DNA of 64,000 nucleotides, taken from NCBI GenBank assembly GCA_035527845.1, contig DATKZT010000037.1, positions 5,636-69,635 of the forward strand, written 5' to 3'. Shown one piece after another: positions 1 through 8,173 of this stretch. The notes under the pieces were generated by a model. It saw nothing but the letters and a program-made list of their open reading frames with translations. It was not told where the DNA came from and did no database searches. A program made the translations under genes and the position numbers. Every line of letters begins with the position of its first letter. Within the stretch, counting starts at the first letter, position 1. This stretch comes from JAUWKC01 sp035527845. Lineage in GTDB: Bacteria; Planctomycetota; Phycisphaerae; Sedimentisphaerales; Anaerobacaceae.

Positions 1-1
1 G

Positions 2-61
2 GAGTACGAGGTCGGCGAGGGCCGAAAGGGCCCGCAGGCCACGGATGTGCGTCCCTGCTGA
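2..61 (+). CDS. Cold-shock domain protein, C-terminal fragment
   Basis: Only the last 19 codons are inside the window; the gene begins upstream. The frame reads EYEVGEGRKGPQATDVRP then Cys and TGA. This is the final beta-strand and tail typical of CspA-type cold-shock proteins, small (about 65-75 residue) single-stranded nucleic-acid chaperones that prevent RNA secondary structure. The RNP1 and RNP2 motifs would lie upstream and cannot be checked. A strong rho-independent terminator follows 37 bases later, so this is the end of a transcription unit. The family call rests on a short but very characteristic tail. Confidence 0.8.
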   Translation, partial: EYEVGEGRKGPQATDVRPC

Positions 62-97
62 TTTTCGTATCGGCTCGCCAAGATAGAAAAACCCCAA

Positions 98-127
98 GGT
101 CCCGCCGGATTGGCGGGGCCTTTTTTG
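98..127 (+). terminator. Rho-independent terminator of the cold-shock gene
   Basis: A 9-bp stem GGTCCCGCC / GGCGGGGCC (one G-T pair) with a 5-base loop is followed directly by six T residues. It sits 37 bases downstream of the cold-shock stop codon and upstream of the flavodoxin-like gene. Confidence 0.85.
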
Positions 128-184
128 TTGCCTGGTGGTTATGGGTTTTTGGTTTGCGGCAGTTGATTGCTTGGGGACTGGACG

Positions 185-754
185 ATGAACAAAATACTCG
201 GGGTCGTGGGAAGCCCGCGCAAGAATGGCAATACGCATATACTCGTTGCGAGCATTTTGGAAGGCGCAGAGAAAGAAGGCGCTGAGACAGAAGTTCTGCT
301 GCTGGGTGATTTGACCATAGCCGAGTGCGACGGCTGTCACGTGTGCTGGCAGGGCAAGGATTGCTCCAAGCACGATGATATGAACGGCGTCTATCAGAAG
401 ATTATCGATAGTGACGCGATTGTTTTCGGCACGCCCGTATACTGGTATGGGCCGACAGCGTTGATGAAGGCGTTCATGGACCGCTTCGTGTACTTCAACT
501 GCCCGGCCAACAGAGCTAAGATACGCGGCAAGTCCGCCGTGATAGCGGTCCCGTTCGAGGAGGATAATCCCGAGACTGCCGCTCTTGTAGTGGCGTTTTT
601 TGAAAGGAGTCTTTCGTACCTCGAGATGAAGCTCGTCGGCAAGGTCATTGTCCCCGGCGTAGGCGATAAGGGGGAAATCCTCAATAAGCCGGAAAGCCTC
701 AAACAGGCTCACGAGCTCGGAAGAAGTCTGGCCAAGGCCAGCCTCCGCGGCTGA
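185..754 (+). CDS. Flavodoxin family / NADPH-dependent FMN reductase-like protein
   Basis: The protein has 189 residues with a flavodoxin-like fold. The N-terminal loop GSPRKNGNT (residues 9-17) after a hydrophobic beta-strand is the FMN phosphate-binding loop of NADPH-dependent FMN reductases and iron-sulfur flavoproteins. A CDGCHVCW motif near residue 48, then a cysteine a few residues on, resembles the compact cysteine motif of iron-sulfur flavoproteins. TPVYWYGPTALMKAFMDRF is the usual second flavin-binding segment. It probably transfers electrons in the cytosol using FMN; the substrate is unknown. The ATG at 185 was chosen over a TTG at 167 because GGGGA lies 7 bases upstream and the fold begins exactly there. 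It appears monocistronic. Confidence 0.85.
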   Translation: MNKILGVVGSPRKNGNTHILVASILEGAEKEGAETEVLLLGDLTIAECDGCHVCWQGKDCSKHDDMNGVYQKIIDSDAIVFGTPVYWYGPTALMKAFMDRFVYFNCPANRAKIRGKSAVIAVPFEEDNPETAALVVAFFERSLSYLEMKLVGKVIVPGVGDKGEILNKPESLKQAHELGRSLAKASLRG

Positions 755-756
755 CA

Positions 757-945
757 GATTGGGTTTGCTTGGGTTTGTTTTGGCTTTGGTGGCCCGTGAG
801 GGGTGAAAAAATTGGCTTTGCTTGGGTTTGATTGGGTTTGCTTTTGCGAAGGTGGAAAGTGCCTTTATTGTCGTAAGCTGTTGTGTGAAAGAGGGTTGAA
901 TTGATTTTGGGGCGGGAGGGAATTGGGTTTGTTTTGCACACTTAT
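757..945 (-). repeat. TTGGGTTTG-rich degenerate repeat (KPNQTQ-type)
   Basis: The + strand holds repeated variants of TTGGGTTTGCTTGGG and TTGGCTTTG. Read on the minus strand they encode peptides such as SKPNQTQAKPIFS and QNKPKQTQS. The low-complexity composition, absence of a ribosome site and position just downstream of the STGPRTP-family gene argue against a protein. I recall similar KPNQTQ translations from many planctomycete genomes, which suggests a dispersed repeat trailing this gene family; that is memory, not a search. Confidence 0.55.
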
Positions 946-1020
946 TCGTGGTTTGTGGCTCGTGGTTGGTGGATTTTGGCTCGATTCTTGATGCTTGATG
1001 CTGGTAAGTGGTTAAAGGGT

Positions 1021-1593
1021 TCATTGGTTAAATGGGGTTTCAGATCGGGGGTTGAGTTGTTTGATGAGGCGGAGTCTCTGAAACTCCAATATGGTTTTGT
1101 GGAGGCTGTGTTCGATTCGGCGCTCGTACATAAGGAGGCGGTCGAGGACCCTTGCGTAGGCGAAGTCCTTCGCGGCCATTCGGCCGAGAGGGAAGTCGGC
1201 GGGTGGGGCGGAGTCGGCGGTCTCGGCTGGTTCGCGGCTCTTCGGAAAGAGGGATTGGGTGAGCTTAGCTAATGGGCTGTCGGTATTTTTGGAGAGCAGG
1301 GCGTCAATGGTCTCGTTGTGGATTCGGCTGGTGCGTCTTAGCCGCCAAGAGAGGGTGACGATGCGCTCGGCGAGCATGGATTCCATAGGGGTGGCGGGGG
1401 CGAGCTCGGCGAGGATGAGAGTGCGGTAGAGGTTGAATTCGGCCTGGCTTTCGGAGCTAATTACGTCCTGGCGTGCCAGCAGGCCGTGTTTAACGGGGTT
1501 CTGTGCGACGATAGCCTTGCCCTGGGGGGTGCGTGGGCCGGTTGATTGTTGTGCGTTACGACGGTTTGCGAGGATTCGGGCTTCACTTGACAT
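1021..1593 (-). CDS. Conserved 'STGPRTP' family protein of unknown function
   Basis: The protein has 190 residues and no signal peptide or membrane segment. It has the characteristic N-terminal block RRNAQQSTGPRTPQGKA, then AQNPVKHGLLARQ (residues 11-41). A helical, charged C-terminal half follows, with SWRLRRTSRI and a basic RLRLIKQL tail. This N-terminal motif defines a widespread family of unknown function that I recall as multi-copy in Planctomycetota and Acidobacteriota. The start is supported by AAGGAT upstream on the minus strand. Downstream on that strand is a KPNQTQ-type degenerate repeat, and together they look like a recurring genomic unit. No function can be assigned. Confidence 0.7.
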   Translation of the reverse strand: MSSEARILANRRNAQQSTGPRTPQGKAIVAQNPVKHGLLARQDVISSESQAEFNLYRTLILAELAPATPMESMLAERIVTLSWRLRRTSRIHNETIDALLSKNTDSPLAKLTQSLFPKSREPAETADSAPPADFPLGRMAAKDFAYARVLDRLLMYERRIEHSLHKTILEFQRLRLIKQLNPRSETPFNQ

Positions 1594-2017
1594 TGTAAGA
1601 TCCTTAGTTTTCAGGGGTCAGGGGTCAGTTTTCAGTGTTTAGAACATGTTAGTTTGATAAGCATTATACCATATTAGAAGTTTGATGTAAAGCGAAAAGC
1701 CGTGTAAACACAGAAATTCTAAATCCTAAGCTCTAATTCCTAAACAATATCGAAATTCCAAATGCGAATTAGCCAAACGGTGGCTTGGAGCGTAGGGTGG
1801 GAAGCGTGGAGCGTGCAGCGTGGTTTGAAGGTTGTTTGTGGGTGTCGTGGGTAGTACGGTGGTCGGGGTGGGGCCATTCGTTCAAATACAACTCGTTGAC
1901 ACATTAACAGTGTTTGTAGTATCCCGCCGGCGCCGTACCTGTCGGCACAATCGTCGTCGTCGCCAGAGTGGGCAACAAATACGTGTTCAACAAACCGTGA
2001 GGCGCCCGCAGCACCTG
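1594..2017. other. Intergenic region without a convincing gene
   Basis: The 424 bases hold short direct repeats (AGGGGTC twice near 1614-1626; a 7-base GGAGCGT word twice near 1787-1814) and an AT-rich stretch near 1660-1760. Both flanking genes are on the minus strand, so this would contain the promoter of the STGPRTP-family gene. No coding frame has a ribosome site or plausible composition. Confidence 0.5.
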
Positions 2018-2605
2018 TCACCCTGAGCCTTTTTTGGCTTTGCGCCGTTTGAAAAACGTGACCCAGAAGACACCGGCGGCAACCAAGACTGCAACACTTG
2101 CTATAGAGACAAACAAAGCAGCGGGAACCAGAAGTGTTTCAAGTACCCGTCTTCTGATTGCTAAGACAATCCGGGGAGTCTGAGCACCCTCGGGATAATG
2201 AGCCATCAAAACATAGGTGCCCGGACGCCCTATTGTGAATCGAAAGACAGAAACACCTTCTCGTTTACCGAACTTGTATTTTGAATACGGAGGTGTCGGC
2301 GTGACCGGTATCCTCTGTAGCCCGTCAAGGGTCTGAAGCGAACACTCCAAATCTCGGGCAGCATCGCTGGCTACCGAGTAAGGCTTCCCGTTAACAACAG
2401 TCTCGTATTCGTGAAGGACTGTATAGTTACCGGCGGCTACGATTCTAACTCGGTGCGTTCCTGGAACAGTCACCCTTTGAATCCCACTTCTTAGGCCGAG
2501 GAACATTGCGAAGAAGAAAATCAAGAACGACGCGAATACTGCAATATCAATAGCAGCGGCCAAACCATACCACCATCTGCTTGGTCGAATCTTATGATTG
2601 TCCAT
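2018..2605 (-). CDS. Membrane protein of unknown function, two transmembrane segments
   Basis: The protein has 195 residues. After a short basic N-terminus there is one hydrophobic helix (about residues 13-38) and a second near residues 155-182, followed by a lysine/arginine-rich cytoplasmic tail (KRRKAKKGSG). The roughly 110 residues between them would be extracytoplasmic. They look like a beta-rich domain (VTVPGTHRVRIVAAGNYTV and FRFTIGRPGTYVLMAHYP), which resembles carbohydrate-binding or immunoglobulin-like sandwiches by eye only. I do not recognise the family. The next gene on the same strand (2732-3271) is also a two-TM protein of similar layout, so they may be related or co-expressed. 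Confidence 0.65.
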   Translation of the reverse strand: MDNHKIRPSRWWYGLAAAIDIAVFASFLIFFFAMFLGLRSGIQRVTVPGTHRVRIVAAGNYTVLHEYETVVNGKPYSVASDAARDLECSLQTLDGLQRIPVTPTPPYSKYKFGKREGVSVFRFTIGRPGTYVLMAHYPEGAQTPRIVLAIRRRVLETLLVPAALFVSIASVAVLVAAGVFWVTFFKRRKAKKGSG

Positions 2606-2731
2606 GACTGCGTCCTTCTGTAGTAATTACTATTTCCTGAGCGGCCGTCAAATTCTACTGCAAGTTCAATGCGCACATGCGAGCCGTTTCAAAGCAATGT
2701 GCCCCTTCCAGGGGCTTTCAGATTTACTACC

Positions 2732-3271
2732 TTATTTTCTCGCGCTCTTGGCGATGCGCATGCATGCGTATGGGCCGAAGCCCAAAAGAAGGGGCACGAC
2801 GAAGACCATCACCCAGCACAAGCGATTGGCTTTAGCCTTAGCGGCCAGTGCCTCCGGCCTGGCAATCAAATATGGCCAGGGGTCAGTTTCCATATCCAAA
2901 GATGAGGTGTCAAGCCCCGTAACAGTTTCCAACTGGTCTTTAGGAACCGGATAGTGTACCTCGTGGCTTTTCTTCTGGATGGCAAACCAGCCCTTTTCAG
3001 TTCTGCCGATTATCCACGGGCCCTTTAGCGCAAACTCCAAGGTTGCTTCGGGGTGAATTATCCCGTCCCACTCGAAGTTGTCTCTTGACCGCCAGCGGAT
3101 TATGGTACGTCCGGGGCCACACATTTCGTAATCATCCCCTAAATCGAACGAGGGGTCCTGGCCTTGTGCAATGATGAAGGTGAAATTAACCACAGGATTC
3201 CATATTATCAGTACCACACACAGACTCACAACGCTGCTCAATATTGGCGTGAGTAATTCTCGGCTTTTCAC
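2732..3271 (-). CDS. Membrane protein of unknown function
   Basis: A hydrophobic helix lies near the N-terminus (LLTPILSSVVSLCVVLIIW), then an extracytoplasmic soluble stretch with several tryptophans, and a second hydrophobic helix near the C-terminus (VMVFVVPLLLGFGPYACM). The open frame extends to an ATG at 3394. The GTG at 3271 is preferred because GGAG stands 8 bases upstream and the extra 41 residues are arginine-rich and look non-coding. That gives 179 residues. The topology matches the neighbouring 195-residue protein. No family is recognised. Confidence 0.55.
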   Translation of the reverse strand: MKSRELLTPILSSVVSLCVVLIIWNPVVNFTFIIAQGQDPSFDLGDDYEMCGPGRTIIRWRSRDNFEWDGIIHPEATLEFALKGPWIIGRTEKGWFAIQKKSHEVHYPVPKDQLETVTGLDTSSLDMETDPWPYLIARPEALAAKAKANRLCWVMVFVVPLLLGFGPYACMRIAKSARK

Positions 3272-3541
3272 GGTACTTGCTCCCACAATTCTACCCTGTA
3301 AAGTATGCCACCGCCGTGGAGTATATCGACTTTCCGGGCGGTAGGCAAGTCTGGATTGCCGGGGTCTGAAATTTGTTTCTTCACTCCGGCTCATTTGGCC
3401 CCGGCTGAGGATGTCGGTTCACACTTTTCCTATTGCCGTCTGAACTCCTTTTAGGCTCATAAAAAATCTTGCAGGTAGTTTTCCTGTGGCATATAATTGT
3501 CGGGTCAATACTTTTTAGATGAATTCAAAGAGGGGCAGACC

Positions 3542-4072
3542 ATGAAGGACGTAGTAGAAATCATTCGCGCTATCAATGACTGGCCTTTTACTGTCTGTGT
3601 CATTGGCGTTGTTTTTATTGTTGTTATGCGCGACCGTATTGCCGAATGGGCCTTTCGCTGGAAATCCCCAAATAGAGAGATTGAAACCAACGTTAAGGCT
3701 AAAGATATTAGGAATTTGCCTGTTCGCAGGGTCGGAGAAGGAGTGAGTGAGGGGAAGCCTACAGCGGACCCTGAAGAAGTAGCCAAGCCACCCATTCTCA
3801 AAAAGTCGGCAAGGAAGGTCTTGGCAACACTTTGGAATGGTCAGAATCGCCATTACCCTGAAAAGGGCATTTCCGAAGGGCAATGGAGTTTCCGCATACT
3901 TCCGAACGTTTTCGAATATGGCAACTTTATGGTGGGCTTTGCTCAACTTCTTGAACTGGGTCTTGCAGGTTGGGAAGTACAGAACGGCCAGGCGGTTCTC
4001 ACTAAAGAAGGTTGGGAATATGCTAAGGAGCATCCTGAGATAAGGGAGTCTGAAGACAGGTATAGGTTATGA
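3542..4072 (+). CDS. Single-TM protein with a possible C-terminal winged-helix-like domain
   Basis: The protein has 176 residues when started at the ATG at 3542, preceded by GAGGGG. One N-terminal transmembrane helix (about residues 12-32, FTVCVIGVVFIVVM) is followed by a linker. The C-terminal segment from ILKKSARKVLATLW to LTKEGWEYAKEHPE has the helix pattern of small winged-helix domains ending in an 'LTxxGxxYA' wing. That assignment is by pattern only. It stands alone between minus-strand membrane proteins, with no recognised partner. Confidence 0.6.
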   Translation: MKDVVEIIRAINDWPFTVCVIGVVFIVVMRDRIAEWAFRWKSPNREIETNVKAKDIRNLPVRRVGEGVSEGKPTADPEEVAKPPILKKSARKVLATLWNGQNRHYPEKGISEGQWSFRILPNVFEYGNFMVGFAQLLELGLAGWEVQNGQAVLTKEGWEYAKEHPEIRESEDRYRL

Positions 4073-4286
4073 CATCACATCCTACAGGCTTTCAATCTTC
4101 TCCGTGCGTCCTCACAGCTTCGCAAACTACGCGGTAGCCCCTGTTGAAATTGCCAATTGTACGGTCTACGAGTCAGATTAAGGGGGCTGCGAATAAAAAC
4201 GGATATTTATACAACGCAGTACGTACAAGACTGTTTACCTGCAACCGCCGACCACAGGTGTAGTCCTCAGTTCTGTCTCCATATAC

Positions 4287-4805
4287 CTATTTGTTTTCGA
4301 CAGCGAATGTTCCGTCTTCCTGTATGTGTATGGTCATGCGGTCTTTGTAGTTATCGCATTTAGTAACGCCAATGTGCCCCGAACCATCTTCAAACCCATA
4401 AATCAGCTGGGTTGTGCCGGAGAACGTAAGTCCGACAAATCTGAAGGCCACGCGATGGCGGGGTGCAATAGGGCCAGTGGTAAAAGCCGACCCGTATCCA
4501 AGAGCCACAACGGTAACATCCTTAATAGTATAGTCTGTATCGTTGGCAATGACGATATGGTTCATGCCCAAGCGATGTAAAGCCAACACAGAAGCACATA
4601 TTACCACAGCACAAATGATAAGCAGCAATAAACGATGTTTCTTGACTTTTAGAAATATCGGTACACTGGCTGCGATGAAGATAAGCATCCCCGCAGCTGA
4701 ATAAGGCCATCCTGTAGTTGCCTGAAAAGCAAACGCAGTATATGCTACAAAAAGAATTAGCAGAATGACCGCTACAGCCTTTATATAAGGTCTCGTCAGT
4801 ATCAT
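4287..4805 (-). CDS. Membrane protein of unknown function
   Basis: About three hydrophobic helices occupy the first 85 residues, followed by a soluble beta-rich domain of about 90 residues (NDTDYTIKDVTVVALGYG onward). The frame opens from a GTG at 4856, but the ATG at 4805 has GGGGA five bases upstream and begins immediately before the first helix, giving 172 residues. The C-terminal domain recalls the small proteins that carry a 'N-x-T/S' glycan-like or pilin-like strand, but no family is recognised. It stands alone, with gaps of more than 200 bases on both sides. Confidence 0.5.
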   Translation of the reverse strand: MILTRPYIKAVAVILLILFVAYTAFAFQATTGWPYSAAGMLIFIAASVPIFLKVKKHRLLLLIICAVVICASVLALHRLGMNHIVIANDTDYTIKDVTVVALGYGSAFTTGPIAPRHRVAFRFVGLTFSGTTQLIYGFEDGSGHIGVTKCDNYKDRMTIHIQEDGTFAVENK

Positions 4806-5016
4806 TATGTTCCCCATCAAAACACACCATACAATCACACAGAAGTGGACTCTCACACTAACAGAGGATTATACCCCCCCTACGGTGCCTGACAAGCCGC
4901 CTGTCTTAGCCTGCAATTGGAAAAGTCTGAGCACCGCCTATGTTTTTTGATGGATTCGTCCGCGTTGGTCCCCCCTTCGCTAGAGCTACGGAGGGCAAGC
5001 AGGATGACAAGGGGGG

Positions 5017-5077
5017 CCCCGGTTAGAAATGGCAGCCATGCCCTGAGCGGCCAAAGGGCGGCTTATTTCTAACGGGG
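5017..5077. repeat. Inverted repeat (CCCCGTTAGAAAT arms)
   Basis: The left arm CCCCGGTTAGAAAT (5017-5030) and right arm ATTTCTAACGGGG (5065-5077) are complementary apart from one inserted G, around a 34-base GC-rich centre. Just upstream (4966-5020) is another palindromic-looking stretch, CCCCCCTTCGCTAGAGC to GACAAGGGGGG. Both resemble short dispersed palindromic repeats and neither codes. Confidence 0.55.
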
Positions 5078-5085
5078 TGAAGTGG

Positions 5086-5457
5086 TCAGTCTTTATTGAG
5101 TTGTTTTATGATTTTCATTATCTCTGTGAGGCGCCATTCGAGCGAGGAGAGAATCCAGAACTCGAAGTGGTTGACGCGCATCTGGCAGTGAATGAGGTAG
5201 ATGATTTTTACCGAGAGTGTGATGGTGGCCAGTTCGATCATCAGCAGGCGGATCTTATCGGTGGTGAAGATTGAAATCATTACGGAAGCGACGATGATGA
5301 TTATAAAGATGGCGTTGATGAGCTTGGTGCGGAATTTTGGTACGCCGCCGATTTTGCCGATGATGGCCCTGACTCGCTCTTTTTCCTTCTGGAACTGTTC
5401 AAGCTCGTTCTGGAGGTCCCTAAGCTCATCTTTGAGGTTTTCCTTTTCTTCTGCCAT
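5086..5457 (-). CDS. Small coiled-coil membrane protein
   Basis: The protein has 123 residues from the ATG at 5457 (or 124 from the ATG at 5460), with GGAGGA immediately upstream. The N-terminal 30 residues form a strongly charged heptad-like coiled coil (LKDELRDLQNELEQFQKEKE). Two hydrophobic helices follow, about residues 47-85 (INAIFIIIIVASVMISIF and a LLMIELATITLSVKIIYLI segment), then an amphipathic tail. It is likely an inner-membrane protein with cytoplasmic ends. No function is recognised. It diverges from the DUF3568 lipoprotein gene. Confidence 0.65.
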   Translation of the reverse strand: MAEEKENLKDELRDLQNELEQFQKEKERVRAIIGKIGGVPKFRTKLINAIFIIIIVASVMISIFTTDKIRLLMIELATITLSVKIIYLIHCQMRVNHFEFWILSSLEWRLTEIMKIIKQLNKD

Positions 5458-5596
5458 CATTTGTCCTCCGAAAAGACAGAGGTAAAACGGATTTTGTGCG
5501 CTGTGCGGTGATAAGGATAGCGTCGGCAACGGGGTCTTTCAAGAAGTATATGGTCGATTGTTTTCTGGGAGCGGCGAGGGTTTTTGCGGAGATGGA

Positions 5597-5624
5597 TTGA
5601 CATGGTTGTAATTTCGGTTATATT
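5597..5624 (+). promoter_or_regulatory. Sigma-70-type promoter for the DUF3568 lipoprotein
   Basis: TTGACA (5597-5602), a 16-base spacer and TATATT (5619-5624) match the consensus closely. They lie about 50 bases before the start codon at 5675. Confidence 0.65.
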
Positions 5625-5674
5625 TCGGTGGTTTGTAAGGGATTGAAGTCCTGCTGCGATTAAGGAGAAGTGCA

Positions 5675-6061
5675 ATGCAAAGGAACAAGGTTGTTTTGGT
5701 GGTTCTGCTGGTATTGGCGGCGGCGCTTGTTCAGGGCTGCATGCTGGCGGTGGTTGGCGCCGGGGCGGCGGGCACGGTGGCGTACATAAGGGGCGACCTG
5801 GAGGCGGTGGAGTCGAAGAATCTCGATGCTGTTTATGCGGCGACGAAGAAGGCGGTTGACGAATTGGGGTACAAGGTGACTAAGGATGCGAAGGATGCGT
5901 TAGAGGCTGAGATTGTTGCGCGTGACGCGGGGGACAATAAGGTTACGATAATTCTGAAGAAGACGGCAGCGGACGCGACGAAGGTTTCGATTCGGGTGGG
6001 GACGTTCGGGGATGAGACGAAGTCGCAGCTTATTTACGGCAAGATACGCGATAATCTTTGA
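5675..6061 (+). CDS. DUF3568 family lipoprotein
   Basis: The protein has 128 residues. A signal peptide ends in the lipobox VQGC (Cys at residue 22), so it should be lipid-anchored on the periplasmic side. The remainder matches the DUF3568 pattern: a glycine/alanine-rich stretch after the Cys, then YIRGDLEAVESKNLDAVYAAT, a helix KKAVDELGYKV and a short alpha-beta core. The family is common in Planctomycetota and Deltaproteobacteria and has no known function. The start is fixed by AAGGAGAAG upstream, and a good promoter lies at 5597-5624. It looks monocistronic, convergent with the M48 peptidase gene. Confidence 0.85.
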   Translation: MQRNKVVLVVLLVLAAALVQGCMLAVVGAGAAGTVAYIRGDLEAVESKNLDAVYAATKKAVDELGYKVTKDAKDALEAEIVARDAGDNKVTIILKKTAADATKVSIRVGTFGDETKSQLIYGKIRDNL

Positions 6062-6124
6062 GGGGGCGTTTGCGGCGGGGGAGAGCCGTGCGGAGAACTT
6101 GCGGCAGGGTTGATTGATGGACCT

Positions 6125-7354
6125 CTATTGTTTCTTTGGGGGGATGTCGAGTGTCCTCTTGCATCTGGGGCAGGCGACTTTGGGCGCCTTGAAGTTGGGG
6201 GGTATTTTGAGCTTCAGGCCGCAGGCGCAGGTCAGGAATACGAATTGATTGACGCGTCGCATGATGTCGCCGACCTGGCGCATTTGTTTTTCGCGCGTGA
6301 TTTGTTTTTTTGTGTCATCGGCGGCCTGGCGGAGGGCGATATCCTCTTTGGTCAAGGCGGCGAGGGGGACGACGGTTGGGGAGTGGGTCACTTTCGTAAA
6401 GGCGTCGGAATAGGCTTCGAAGGAGGCGCCCTGGGCCATATTGCGCAGGATTCTTATTCGCTCGGAGATGGGGGGGTGCGTGCTGGTGAGGTCGGAGATT
6501 TTCATACCCTTTTTCTTGAAGGGATTAACGATGTACATTGGTGCGGTGACTTTGTTTGCGGCGGTTAATTGTGGCGCCGGGTCGCCGGCGATTTTTTCGA
6601 GCGCGCCGGCGAGTCCTTCGGGATAGCGGGTGAGCCTGGCAGCGCCGGCGTCGGCGAGGTACTCTCGTTTTCTTGAGAGTGCGAAGTAGAGCAGGTAGGC
6701 CAGGATTGGTGCGAGTATTGCGGCGACGATGGCGATGACGAGCATGATGAGCTGTGCCTGCCCGCCGCCGCCGGAGCCGGAGGAGTACCTTCTTCGTGAA
6801 CCCATGGAGCTGTAGAACATGCTTCTGAGGAAGACCTGTGAGAGCAGTACGATGGAGCCGAGCATGATTCCTGCGAGTGTGACGAAGAGGATGTCACGGT
6901 GCAGGATGTGGCTTATTTCGTGCGCGACGACGCCCTGAAGCTCGTCGCGGTTTAGTTTTGCGAGCAGGCCTGCGGTGACGGCGACGGAGGCGGTTTCGGG
7001 TTTTCGGCCTGTTGCGAAGGCGTTGGGTGCGGGGTCATTGATGATGTATATTTTCGGCATGGCGGGGAGTCCGGCGGCGATTTTCATTTCTTCGACGATG
7101 TTGAAGAGCTGTGGGTGGACGTCATGGGTGACGGGTGTGGCGTGGCTTGCGGCGAGGAGGATTTGGTCTCCTGATGAGAAGCTTACCATTGTTAGAATGA
7201 GCCAGAGTGCGGTTGCGATGATGAGGCCGATGAAGGCGCCCCGGCCTCCGAAGAATGCCATACCGATGATGTAGCCGAGCAGCATGAGGCAGAGGGCCAT
7301 CATGAGCAGCAGGAGGATCGACTTTCTTTTGTTTATTCTGATTAATTCCCACAT
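6125..7354 (-). CDS. M48 family (HtpX-like) zinc metallopeptidase with a C-terminal zinc ribbon
   Basis: A membrane-embedded HtpX-like peptidase that degrades or surveys membrane proteins. Two N-terminal helices are followed by the catalytic HEISH motif (residues 145-149 from the ATG at 7354). Two more helices (about 150-175 and 200-230) precede the third zinc ligand in KREYLADAGAARLT. A conserved 'THPPISERIRIL' segment ends the peptidase domain. An extra C-terminal zinc ribbon, CACGLKLKIP with CPRCKRTL, is not in classical HtpX. The frame also allows ATG 7384, but 7354 places the membrane segment correctly. It is the last gene of the leftward zinc-ribbon, small peptide, lemA, M48 operon. LemA next to an M48 peptidase is a recurrent pairing. 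Confidence 0.9.
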   Translation of the reverse strand: MWELIRINKRKSILLLLMMALCLMLLGYIIGMAFFGGRGAFIGLIIATALWLILTMVSFSSGDQILLAASHATPVTHDVHPQLFNIVEEMKIAAGLPAMPKIYIINDPAPNAFATGRKPETASVAVTAGLLAKLNRDELQGVVAHEISHILHRDILFVTLAGIMLGSIVLLSQVFLRSMFYSSMGSRRRYSSGSGGGGQAQLIMLVIAIVAAILAPILAYLLYFALSRKREYLADAGAARLTRYPEGLAGALEKIAGDPAPQLTAANKVTAPMYIVNPFKKKGMKISDLTSTHPPISERIRILRNMAQGASFEAYSDAFTKVTHSPTVVPLAALTKEDIALRQAADDTKKQITREKQMRQVGDIMRRVNQFVFLTCACGLKLKIPPNFKAPKVACPRCKRTLDIPPKKQ

Positions 7355-7426
7355 GTACGTCGCCCGTGTTTGCCAGCAGCCCATGGCTCGAGGTCTGCGT
7401 GTCGGTGCGGTATAAGCATTTGGGAG

Positions 7427-7999
7427 CTACGTAAAGCTGACTTTGGGGACCTCTCTTTCGGCGGCCACTTCGATCTCGAAGAAATCTCTCTTGTTGAAGC
7501 TGAACATGGAAGCCACGATGTTGGATGGGAACATCTGGATCTTGTTGTTAAAGAAGAGGACCTGGTCGTTGTAGCTCTGGCGTGCGAAGGATATTTTGTT
7601 TTCGGTGCTTGTGAGCTCTTCCTGGAGGGCGAGGAAGTTCTGGTTGGCTTTGAGGTCGGGGTAGTTTTCGACGACGAGCATGAACTTGCTGAGGGCTTCG
7701 CCGAGGGCGCCTTCGGCCTTTGAGGCCTCGGAGACGTTTTTGGCGCCCATGGCCTGGCTTCTGGCTTTGGTGATTTCCTCGAAGGTTCCTCTTTCATGCT
7801 TCATGTAGCCTTTTGCGGTCTCGACGAGATTTGGAATGAGGTCGTGACGGCGCTTTAGCTGCACGTCAATCTGTGACCAGGCGTTGTCGACCTGATTTCG
7901 GAGTCGAATCAGTGCGTTGTAGACGCCGACTACGAAAAGGATAATCAGCAGTGGCAGACCGATTACGATGAGCAAAACGACAAGAACGAGCGCAGACAT
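7427..7999 (-). CDS. lemA: LemA family protein
   Basis: The protein has 190 residues. One N-terminal transmembrane helix (about residues 4-26) is followed by the helical-bundle LemA domain, with the hallmark NALIRLRNQVDNAWSQIDVQ and KRRHDLIPNLVETAKGYM. NPDxL-type motifs include ENYPDLKANQNFLALQEEL. LemA is an envelope protein of uncertain role, usually next to an M48 or TPM-domain partner. A clear AAGGAG precedes the ATG. The M48 gene starts 72 bases downstream on the same strand. Confidence 0.92.
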   Translation of the reverse strand: MSALVLVVLLIVIGLPLLIILFVVGVYNALIRLRNQVDNAWSQIDVQLKRRHDLIPNLVETAKGYMKHERGTFEEITKARSQAMGAKNVSEASKAEGALGEALSKFMLVVENYPDLKANQNFLALQEELTSTENKISFARQSYNDQVLFFNNKIQMFPSNIVASMFSFNKRDFFEIEVAAEREVPKVSFT

Positions 8000-8064
8000 T
8001 AAGTTTGCTCCTTACACAAAGGGATTGGGATGGTTTCTTCTCATTTGATGAATTCTTTGCGGTT

Positions 8065-8148
8065 CTATTGTGAGCGTTTTTTCAGCACAAAAGCTATGAT
8101 ACCGACAACGACCGCAATGACGATGAATATTACGCTCCATTTCCCCAT
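8065..8148 (-). CDS. 27-residue single-transmembrane micropeptide
   Basis: This is a very short frame that a standard length cutoff would miss. AGGAGA lies 6 bases before ATG at 8148. The peptide starts MGKWSVIFIVIAVVVG, continues hydrophobic through residue 22 and ends KKRSQ, so it is a textbook single helix with a positive-inside tail. It lies between the zinc-ribbon gene (start 8581, stop 8174) and lemA on the same strand, 25 bases after the former stop, consistent with an operon. A role in tethering or regulating LemA/M48 is possible but purely contextual. Confidence 0.6.
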   Translation of the reverse strand: MGKWSVIFIVIAVVVGIIAFVLKKRSQ

Positions 8149-8173
8149 ATTCTTTCTCCTAACCTAATTCGAA

